14,309 bases of DNA from CAZPLZ01 sp964587525 (GTDB taxonomy: Bacteria; Oederibacteriota; CAKKQC01), in NCBI GenBank assembly GCA_964587525.1, contig CAZPLZ010000083.1, forward strand, positions 1-14,309, given 5' to 3'. The position numbers and the translations under genes are program-made. Shown here in pieces: positions 7,602 to 13,404 of this stretch (positions within the stretch are counted from its first letter, which is position 1; each line of letters opens with the position of its first letter). The notes beneath the pieces were generated by a model. The model was not told where the DNA came from and did not search any database. It saw only the letters and a list, made by a program, of their open reading frames with translations.

Positions 7602-8488
7602 AACAGAAGAACATTCCTTCTTTTATTCTTACATCTAAAAACGACATAACGATCGCTAGTTGTTTCTTCTAGAACCGAAAAATAATCCTTAGCCGTTTTC
7701 CGAAATCTATCCACGAAGTTCCCTTCCGAAACAAAAAACATTTCCCCCCTTGGCTCCAGTAATTTATTCGCATTCTCAAAAATCAGAGTTCTTTCCTCCT
7801 TTGCCGAGTGAAACGGTGGATTGGAGATTATATATGCAAATGTCCTCCGATCCTCTTCAATCTTTTTAGCACGACGTCGAGCTAAATCTTCTTTTACAAT
7901 TTTTACGTTTGGATGCGTTCTGAGATTTATCCGTGACATTTCGAAAGAAGCATCGTCCTTTTCATACGCGGTAATTCGTATCTCCGGAAATTCATTGGCC
8001 AAAATTAAAGATATCGCTCCCCATCCTGAACCTAAATCAGCAACTTTACGGTGATTTAGATTAATTTTCGTATCTAAAAATGTTTCAAGTAAAAATCGCG
8101 TTCCCTTATCCAGGCCGGCTTTTGAAAAAATGGCATCACCAACATTAACTTGGTATTCCCGATTGTTAAAAGTGAAGCTGATAATTTCTTTGGTATCTAT
8201 CCTCTCAAAATACTTATCGATATCTTTTTCTAACTCGACAAGTCGTAGATTACCGGCCCCTTTCCCGACTATCGTGGGATTAAGACCACGCTTTCTAAGA
8301 AATTGCACTGCACTTTTTATACCCAATTGCTTATAGGAGCGAATTACTATTTTGCTGCCGATATCAATACTATTCCACATCTTTACAACCTGATTATAAA
8401 GGGAGATGGCGTTTTGGCCCCATTCGTGATGGATAAATACCACGTTCACACCTTCATACTTCTTCAACAGTGTCTTGTAGTTCTTCAT
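7598..8488 (-). CDS. RsmC-type class I SAM-dependent RNA methyltransferase
   Basis: A 296-residue protein with the small-subunit-type methyltransferase (MTS) domain of RsmC/RlmG, enzymes that methylate guanine N2 in rRNA. SAM motif I is VADLGSGWGAISL (149-161), the catalytic NPPF motif is at 223-226 (ISNPPFHSAK), and the preceding AIFSKAGLDKGTRFLLE stretch (119-135) is characteristic of the RsmC group. Residues 1-100 form a weaker N-terminal domain, as in RsmC. It starts 12 nt after the ABC-F stop with no strong ribosome site, so coupling is likely. Its base composition is clearly different: sampled 60-base rows give 22 and 18 G+C, against about 60% in the rhamnosidase, and it is Lys/Ile/Asn rich. 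This suggests horizontal transfer. The exact rRNA target is unknown. Confidence 0.82.
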   Translation of the reverse strand: MKNYKTLLKKYEGVNVVFIHHEWGQNAISLYNQVVKMWNSIDIGSKIVIRSYKQLGIKSAVQFLRKRGLNPTIVGKGAGNLRLVELEKDIDKYFERIDTKEIISFTFNNREYQVNVGDAIFSKAGLDKGTRFLLETFLDTKINLNHRKVADLGSGWGAISLILANEFPEIRITAYEKDDASFEMSRINLRTHPNVKIVKEDLARRRAKKIEEDRRTFAYIISNPPFHSAKEERTLIFENANKLLEPRGEMFFVSEGNFVDRFRKTAKDYFSVLEETTSDRYVVFRCKNKRRNVLLL

Positions 8489-8500
8489 CTTAAGATCGCG

Positions 8501-10093
8501 TTAGCCGAGAGAAATTGTACTATTGACACCGACGTTTCTCAAAAACGTTTCATCATGGGATATGACAATCAAGGCTCCTTGAAAACAATTCAACGCGCTC
8601 TCTATTTTCTCTATGCTGTTGAGGTCAAGATTGTTCGTGGGTTCATCCAAAATCAACAGTTGAGGAGGGTCCTTCTTTAGGAACTCCCGAGCCAATCCTA
8701 CGCGCATTCTTTCTCCCCCACTCAGAACGTTTACAGGCTTGTACACCGCACCCCGCTGAAAGAGCAGCCGCGCCAAGTAAATTCTAATGTCCGACTCAGA
8801 CATCGTGTCATTGACACTTCTCATATTTTCCAAAAGCGTGGTGCTCGCATCCAGGCGCGCCGTGAATTGGTCGAGATATCCAAAGGACCGAACCATCAGC
8901 CGGGCCTCGCCCGACCGGGGCTTTACTTCACCCATGATGATTCGCGCCAGCGTGGTCTTTCCCGTCCCATTACGGCCGTGGATGGCAACTCTCTGAGGTC
9001 CACTCATGGTGTAACTGAAATCCGAAAACAGTTGCTTACCTGCCCCGTATCCATAGGAAATATGCTGGAGGGAAAATACGCACTTAGAATTAGGGATACG
9101 TGTCCCAGGGAGTTCGATTTTGATGGTGTTCTCCCTTTTTTGTTTGCTCTTCAGGTCATCTAAATCCATCTTCAGCTCTTCTCGGATCCCTTCATGCAAA
9201 TTGTGGCTTGCGCCCCGGTGGCGTTCCGCACTGTCCTTCCATGCACCCAGAACGATCTTAGGCAAGTTTGCTTTCACACCGTGCGCCCTGCCAACCTTTG
9301 CGCGCTTCTTGATCCTGTCATCAGCGATCTGTGCCACGCGCATGGCTTTCTTCAACTCCAATTCCTTTGTTCTGATGTCCTGGTCCAGGGCTTCGGCGAA
9401 TATCTTCTCCTGCTCTTTATAAAAATCGTAGTTGCCTCCATAGAACTTTAGTTCGTCTGGAAACATCTCGGCAATGGCATCCACGCGCCTTAGGAGTTCC
9501 CGGTCATGGGAAACAACAATGACTCCCCCTTTGTAGGTGCTAATAAATTCATACAAAGCTTCAGCGGCGACTGAATCCAGATTGTTCGTGGGCTCGTCAA
9601 GCAAAAGGAAATCATTTCTCTGTAGCACCAACCTGACCAGATTGAGCCTGGTCTGCTCGCCACCACTTAAGGATGAGCACACGCGTTGCAACCCGATCTT
9701 CAGCCCAAATTGATCCAGTACCGTCGTGACCCTTTGTTCAATGTCCCAGTCATCATTTATGAGATCAAAGAGCGCCTGGTCACATGAGCCAGCATTCACA
9801 CGTTGAAGGGCATCCATCTTGCCCTGCACGCCGAGAACTTCGGCCACAGTCATGGAACCCTGCAGGATGAAATTTTGAGCCAGGTAACCCACACTTCCAT
9901 CCACGACGACGGCTCCTGCCGAGGGTTTAAGCACACCAAGAATGATCTTCAGCAGTGTGCTTTTTCCTACCCCGTTATCGCCGAGTAGGCCTATCCGCTG
10001 CTTGGAAAACGAACCGCCCAGGTTGGTGAATAATTTCTCTCCATTAGGAAGTTCGTATGTGAGCCCGTGAAGGCTGATTGATAAACCCGACAT
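8501..10093 (-). CDS. ABC-F family ATPase (ribosome-associated)
   Basis: A 530-residue soluble protein with two ABC ATPase domains and no membrane segment, the ABC-F layout. Domain 1: Walker A GDNGVGKST (38-46), signature LSGGEQ (142-147), Walker B LLLDEPTNNLD (163-173), switch SHD (195-197). A charged linker (about 220-330) follows the YGGNYDFY element. Domain 2: Walker A GRNGTGKTT (373-381), signature LSGGE (457-461), Walker B ILDEPTNNLD (481-490), SHDE (512-515). ABC-F proteins bind the ribosomal E site and act in translation rescue or antibiotic protection. Start ATG 10093 has GGAGGG 6 nt upstream. It is followed after 12 nt by an rRNA-type methyltransferase. Whether it is a housekeeping (EttA/Uup-like) or resistance type cannot be settled by eye; the neighbour and long leader favour the latter. 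Confidence 0.92.
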   Translation of the reverse strand: MSGLSISLHGLTYELPNGEKLFTNLGGSFSKQRIGLLGDNGVGKSTLLKIILGVLKPSAGAVVVDGSVGYLAQNFILQGSMTVAEVLGVQGKMDALQRVNAGSCDQALFDLINDDWDIEQRVTTVLDQFGLKIGLQRVCSSLSGGEQTRLNLVRLVLQRNDFLLLDEPTNNLDSVAAEALYEFISTYKGGVIVVSHDRELLRRVDAIAEMFPDELKFYGGNYDFYKEQEKIFAEALDQDIRTKELELKKAMRVAQIADDRIKKRAKVGRAHGVKANLPKIVLGAWKDSAERHRGASHNLHEGIREELKMDLDDLKSKQKRENTIKIELPGTRIPNSKCVFSLQHISYGYGAGKQLFSDFSYTMSGPQRVAIHGRNGTGKTTLARIIMGEVKPRSGEARLMVRSFGYLDQFTARLDASTTLLENMRSVNDTMSESDIRIYLARLLFQRGAVYKPVNVLSGGERMRVGLAREFLKKDPPQLLILDEPTNNLDLNSIEKIESALNCFQGALIVISHDETFLRNVGVNSTISLG

Positions 10094-10147
10094 GAAAGTC
10101 CCTCCGAAGTAATTTTCGTAATTGAATGTTTCGGTGTTGCGCCGAGA

Positions 10148-10174
10148 TCTCTGAGGAGAGACTTACATCTTCAT
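10148..10174 (-). promoter_or_regulatory. Possible leader attenuator: 3-codon uORF plus small hairpin
   Basis: In the 280-nt space upstream of the ABC-F gene, the minus strand reads ATG-AAG-ATG-TAA (10174 to 10163). It is followed at once by a 5-bp stem with a 4-nt loop (10161-10148, TCTCT/AGAGA). ABC-F resistance genes are often controlled by short leader ORFs and attenuators. The hairpin is short and lacks a U-tract, so this is only a candidate. Confidence 0.2.
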
Positions 10175-10249
10175 GTCGGATATAAGCTATCACAAACGAA
10201 AGATTCAGTTCAACGCCAGCTGAACCTCGTACACCCACTATTACGAAAC

Positions 10250-10348
10250 TTACCACTTCCTGAAGGCTCTGATGGCCAAATTAAATGCATCCAGCAACCT
10301 AGGAAATAGCCTCTGCGTGCTATCAGCAAAGACATGCACCTTGGACAT
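10250..10348 (-). CDS. Small ORF (32 aa) in the ABC-F leader
   Basis: A minus-strand ORF begins MSKVHVFADST and ends AFNLAIRAFRKW, 32 residues, with AAGGT about 11 nt before its ATG. It lies between the degenerate methyltransferase stop (10374) and the ABC-F start (10093), on the same strand. The C-terminus could form a basic amphipathic helix. It might be a leader peptide, a relic, or chance; I recognise no family. The rest of this 280-bp space shows only the weak uORF/hairpin and no clear promoter. Confidence 0.22.
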   Translation of the reverse strand: MSKVHVFADSTQRLFPRLLDAFNLAIRAFRKW

Positions 10349-10373
10349 GTTTGTTCAGACCTTCATACCTTGG

Positions 10374-10862
10374 TCAAGCAATGGAACCCTTAGTAGCAGT
10401 AGTCATATACAGTGATATATCCACTTTGAAGTCAAGTTGTTTCCCTTGGTCATCAGGTTTGGACACGGCTTCCTTCACTCGCGCTAACCCTCTCTCGTAT
10501 TCACGATCACTCAAAAGGATCAACTGTGAAGTACTTTGCTTTCCAAGAAAATAATGGTCAAGAATTCTCCTTCCGACAATATCTTCCCTGATCTTTTCTA
10601 CCTTCTTCCTGGCAAATCGCTGGAAGCCGACGTCCTGTAGCCATAGGACCAATTCATCATATGAGATGAAGCGATCAAGATCTGTTTGATAGGTGCCCGC
10701 GAGCCACTTGCCCGTACCACATCCAGCTTCAAGAACCACCTCGGCACGACTCTCATTCACCAGGGATTGCAGCGCGGACCGCACCCCTCGCCTCGTGTCG
10801 ATTGCATAGCGCTGGTCGTAGCCAGACGCCACTTCATCGTAGTCGACTCGTGCTTTACCCAT
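10374..10862 (-). pseudogene. Class I SAM methyltransferase lacking its central core
   Basis: This 162-residue frame matches the two ends of a UbiE-like class I methyltransferase but not the middle. Residues 1-56 are a normal N-terminus (DYDEVASGYDQRYA) and SAM motif I (VLEAGCGTGKWLAG, 43-56). From residue 57 (TYQTDLDRFISYDELVLWL) onward it matches the C-terminal region that normally follows the last core strands, ending with the usual STSQLILLSDREYERGL and VDISLYM segments. About 90-110 residues carrying motifs II-III and the active site are absent without loss of frame; relatives are about 260-280 residues. The junction is near base 10695. It should not bind SAM properly, so I call it a pseudogene. 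A longer start at 10928 is possible but adds non-family residues. An assembly artefact is not excluded. Confidence 0.7.
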
Positions 10863-10932
10863 TGTTTTCCATCTCAGCTTAACGCCAAAGTCCACCACGA
10901 CGCGATCAGGACGGACGTCCAGCCCCAACCAA

Positions 10933-11451
10933 CTATGGACCGAATTTCATCAGTTCCCTGTAGGATTGGCGCACCAGGTGCGCTGGCTTGATACCAAATC
11001 TCCTCATGAAAAGGGCAACCTTTTGGCGTGCTCGCTTCCTAGCTGTCGTCGAGGGCTTCTTTATCACGGCCTCGAACTCTATGAAGTTGCCAAGCTTCGA
11101 TACTGCATCCAGGTGTATTCGCATATTCCCTTTCAAGTAAACGCGACGTACCTTTCGGACGGATGTGTCAACACCAAGGAGGTGGGAAAAGATGCGCTTC
11201 ACCATCTGTGGCTCTGGAATGGATATCAACTGGTAGGAACTGGATTTCGGTCCTTTGACGTTCGCTCTCACATATGGAATCAGGTGCGATACGCCGCCAC
11301 TTGACTCCCGAAGCTTGAGCCGCCCTTCCACGGTCCGAAAGTACGTGTCGACCTGGACATACCTGCCTACGTACCTGGCGCCCATGCTTCGTGCAATAGT
11401 GCTGCCCTTTCTGAGATCAGAGTACCGCGCTTTTATCTCGATATTCTCCAT
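10933..11451 (-). CDS. CYTH domain protein (CyaB / thiamine-triphosphatase-like)
   Basis: A 172-residue CYTH-fold protein, the usual length, of the class IV adenylate cyclase-like group, which handles triphosphate substrates in a beta tunnel with metal ions. Visible landmarks: NIEIKAR (3-9, the ExExK-type opening with its first Glu replaced by Asn, as is common in this subgroup), QVDTYF (33-38), GRLKLRE (43-49), RIHLDAV (111-117), and the acidic strand FIEFEAV (123-129, Glu125/Glu127). The C-terminal helix (LMKFGP) is intact. Start ATG 11451 is chosen because family homology begins here and GAAAGAG lies about 6 nt upstream; the longer frame to 11592 overlaps the degenerate methyltransferase. 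Role may be triphosphatase or nucleotide metabolism. It is the only intact gene between two decayed methyltransferases. Confidence 0.85.
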   Translation of the reverse strand: MENIEIKARYSDLRKGSTIARSMGARYVGRYVQVDTYFRTVEGRLKLRESSGGVSHLIPYVRANVKGPKSSSYQLISIPEPQMVKRIFSHLLGVDTSVRKVRRVYLKGNMRIHLDAVSKLGNFIEFEAVIKKPSTTARKRARQKVALFMRRFGIKPAHLVRQSYRELMKFGP

Positions 11452-11470
11452 CGCTAACTCTTTCACGACG

Positions 11471-11963
11471 CTACCGCCTCGGTCGTCTAGCCAGGGTGTA
11501 GCCGAACTCCAAGATGTCGGGATAGTGGCCGGAAGGATCGCAAGCGAGGAGCTCACGGCGCAGGTCCGCTTCAAAGGCTTCGGCCCTGTCACCTAAGATC
11601 CGCGGCGAGTAGCCGGAAGAGGAGAACTGGTGGCCGACGATCGAGTCCACGGTCCAGACGTGCTTGACGGTGAAGTTGAAATCCTCGACATCCACGAAGC
11701 CAACCTGGCGGAATACTTGCTTGTGCGTCTGAATGTCTCCAAGCACCACGTGCAGAGGGGTCGGCGGAGCTTTGTAGGCGGGTCGCTGGCGGATGTCCTC
11801 GACGATGGCGTGCCACTTGTCCTTCCCTGTTATCCCTGCCCGCTTTAGGAGGTCATCGAGGAGCACCTGTGGATACGGCGGCCGGGGATCGGGCGTAATA
11901 CCGCGCGGTGCTCGCAAACGCGTCCCCCGGATAGTCCGGGACGGGCGGCCACGATGCAGCCAT
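11471..11963 (-). pseudogene. Class I SAM methyltransferase with frameshift and core deletion
   Basis: The family N-terminus appears in one frame from ATG 11963 (VPDYPGDAFASTARYYARS) and continues in another frame as RPPYPQVLLDDLLKRAGITGK. Removing one base from the four-C run on the coding strand (plus-strand 11884-11887) restores the familiar YYAR.RPPYP motif. After TGK the frame jumps to DKWHAIVEDI, the late region of the family, near base 11821. So the whole SAM-binding core (motif I to III, about 110 residues) is missing. The C-terminal part is well conserved: HVWTVDSIVGHQFSSS, LGDRAEAFEADLRRELLA and a GYTLARRPRR end. Two independent lesions make it non-functional. A run of C could also hide a sequencing error, but that would not explain the deletion. 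Confidence 0.75.
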
Positions 11964-12105
11964 GCCGCGAACCCTATCCTGCCCGCCGGTCTGCAGGGAA
12001 CCCCTTCGACCACCACTCCAGGATACGGCCAGCGTAGACATCCCAGGTCATCTCGGACGTTTCAATTCCTCACCTCCAGCAACCAATCGTCAGCATCGTA
12101 ATCAC

Positions 12106-12128
12106 GGGATATCCCTCTCGCCTAGAAT
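12106..12128 (+). promoter_or_regulatory. Palindrome and -10-like box before a small ORF
   Basis: GGGATATCCC (12106-12115) is a perfect 10-bp palindrome followed by TAGAAT (12123-12128), which ends 6 nt before ATG 12135. A -10 box at that distance is the arrangement of leaderless transcripts. No clear -35 box is seen. The wider space 11964-12256 otherwise holds only fragments, including a 25-codon minus-strand frame at 11974-12051 (MTWDVYAGR...) that I cannot assign. Confidence 0.25.
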
Positions 12129-12134
12129 ACCCTT

Positions 12135-12278
12135 ATGGCCGGCACGCGCGTTAATCTTACGCCCTACACCGGGCTCAAGGTGCTGCTCGCCTACGGGGGC
12201 GACTTTCAGCCGAATGAGACGGATCTTCGAGGAATCGCTGCTCAAAGTTTTCGAGGTCACCATCTTGCAGCTCGATAA
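12135..12278 (+). CDS. Small hypothetical ORF (47 aa), possibly leaderless
   Basis: This plus-strand frame begins MAGTRVNLTPYTGLKVLLAYGGD and ends GHHLAAR, 47 residues, overlapping the 3' end of the opposing Gfo/Idh gene by 22 bp. It has no Shine-Dalgarno site but has a TAGAAT box 6 nt before the ATG. I recognise no family. It could be the 5' stub of a lost gene, a small protein, or chance. Confidence 0.25.
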   Translation: MAGTRVNLTPYTGLKVLLAYGGDFQPNETDLRGIAAQSFRGHHLAAR

Positions 12279-13390
12279 ATGCTCTGGATGATCTTAAGAT
12301 TCTTCAGGGCCAGCTCCAAGGGCATGGGGGGAGGGCCTCCGCTCACCAGCGCGTTCACAAAGGCCCGGTCCAGCTCCCCGTAGCCGTCACCCCGACGGGA
12401 CAGATCCACCCAGAGGGTTTTGGAGGCCGCCCGGCCCCGGCCTTCCCGCGTCACGTAGTAAAACTTCAGCTCGGCCTGTTTCCCGTCCATTCCGCCGTAC
12501 GCTGAATAGGTGAATTGAAGTCCTCCCCGGGTTCCGTAGATACGGGTCCGGCTGGGAGCCGGGTTGTGGGCGTTGATGGCACGTTCCCAATAGTAGGTCA
12601 GACCACCGGCGAATCGCATCCAGGCGCCCGCATGTTCCTCCACGTCGAAGACCCTGGTGCTGGGCCGTTTCCGGTCCATGCGGTTGCGGCAAAAGGCCTG
12701 AGCATCAAGAAACCTCGGGTCGCCGACCACCCCCAGGTGAAAGGACAGGTCATAGACTCCATCGTCCATCAGCGGACCGCCGCCCGCCTTGGACCGGTCC
12801 AAAAACCAACCGGACTGGAGCTGCATCTCAATTCCTATGCGTCCCTGGTGGCTCGCAGTCTGGTGATGGATGTGGTAGACCCGGCCCAACCGGCCTCCGC
12901 GGATCATGTCGCGAACGATCCCAAACCGGGGATTGAGCCGGGCGAACCGGGCCGAACAGTCGCTGACCAGAAGGCGCCGGTGCTTTCGAGACTCCTTCAG
13001 GATAGCCCGGGCTTCCCCAATGGTTGTGGCCATGGGCTTCTCCAGCAGCAGGTGCTTGCCGGCCCGCATCACCTCCAGGGCCATGCGCCGGTGCAGGAAG
13101 GGCGGCGTGCAGACGACCACGGCATCCAGGTCGGGGTCCTTGAGCATGTCCCGGAAATTCCGTGTCAGGCGTGGGACCCGGAACTGACGTCCCCGCCGTG
13201 CCAGGACCTGGCCGTTGACGTCCGCCAGCCACAGGATCCGGGCTCGGGGATGTTTTCTCAGGGCCGCCATGTGGTGCCAGGCCACCTCCCCACCGCCGAT
13301 CAAGCCGAAGTTGACTACCCGTTTTCGGACCCAGGGTTTCAGGAAACCCACCTCCTTATCTTGAGAGCCACTCGGCTCTCGGTCCCCCAT
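12257..13390 (-). CDS. Gfo/Idh/MocA family oxidoreductase
   Basis: Up to 377 residues. The Rossmann motif is FGLIGGGEVAWHH (28-40), VVVCTPPFLH lies at 91-100 and the LEKP motif at 116-119 (Lys118). The substrate domain has GGGPLMDDGVYDLSFHLG (203-220), where the usual GxHxxD is replaced by GVYxxS with an extra Asp214, as in some subgroups. It oxidises or reduces a sugar-type hydroxyl with NAD(P). The ATG at 13390 has no ribosome site and lies 14 nt from the divergent gene's start. A perfect AAGGAGG (13351-13357) sits inside this frame 8 nt before a CTG (13340-13342) that starts MKPWVRKRVVNFGLIG, immediately before the Rossmann strand, so the true start may be 13342 (361 residues). Its partner is the divergent enolase-superfamily dehydratase. 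Confidence 0.9.
   Translation of the reverse strand: MGDREPSGSQDKEVGFLKPWVRKRVVNFGLIGGGEVAWHHMAALRKHPRARILWLADVNGQVLARRGRQFRVPRLTRNFRDMLKDPDLDAVVVCTPPFLHRRMALEVMRAGKHLLLEKPMATTIGEARAILKESRKHRRLLVSDCSARFARLNPRFGIVRDMIRGGRLGRVYHIHHQTASHQGRIGIEMQLQSGWFLDRSKAGGGPLMDDGVYDLSFHLGVVGDPRFLDAQAFCRNRMDRKRPSTRVFDVEEHAGAWMRFAGGLTYYWERAINAHNPAPSRTRIYGTRGGLQFTYSAYGGMDGKQAELKFYYVTREGRGRAASKTLWVDLSRRGDGYGELDRAFVNALVSGGPPPMPLELALKNLKIIQSIYRAARW
13351..13357 (-). promoter_or_regulatory. Strong Shine-Dalgarno suggesting a CTG start
   Basis: The coding strand carries AAGGAGG here, 8 nt before CTG 13342. No such site exists before ATG 13390 of the oxidoreductase gene. If used, the start moves 16 codons downstream and leaves a 62-bp divergent intergenic region. 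Confidence 0.4.
13363..13380. promoter_or_regulatory. Perfect inverted repeat, candidate operator
   Basis: GAGAGCC-ACTC-GGCTCTC is a perfect 7-bp inverted repeat with a 4-bp centre, between the divergent oxidoreductase and dehydratase genes. With the start at 13342 it is fully intergenic and could be the binding site of a dimeric regulator controlling both genes, or an RNA hairpin in the oxidoreductase leader. With the start at 13390 it would encode residues 4-9. Confidence 0.4.
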
Positions 13391-13404
13391 GATACGCTGG
13401 GGAC

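Noticed and set aside
10044..10256. A 70-codon minus-strand frame spanning the ABC-F start
   Set aside because: It overlaps the well-supported ABC-F 5' end out of frame and shows no family features or ribosome site.
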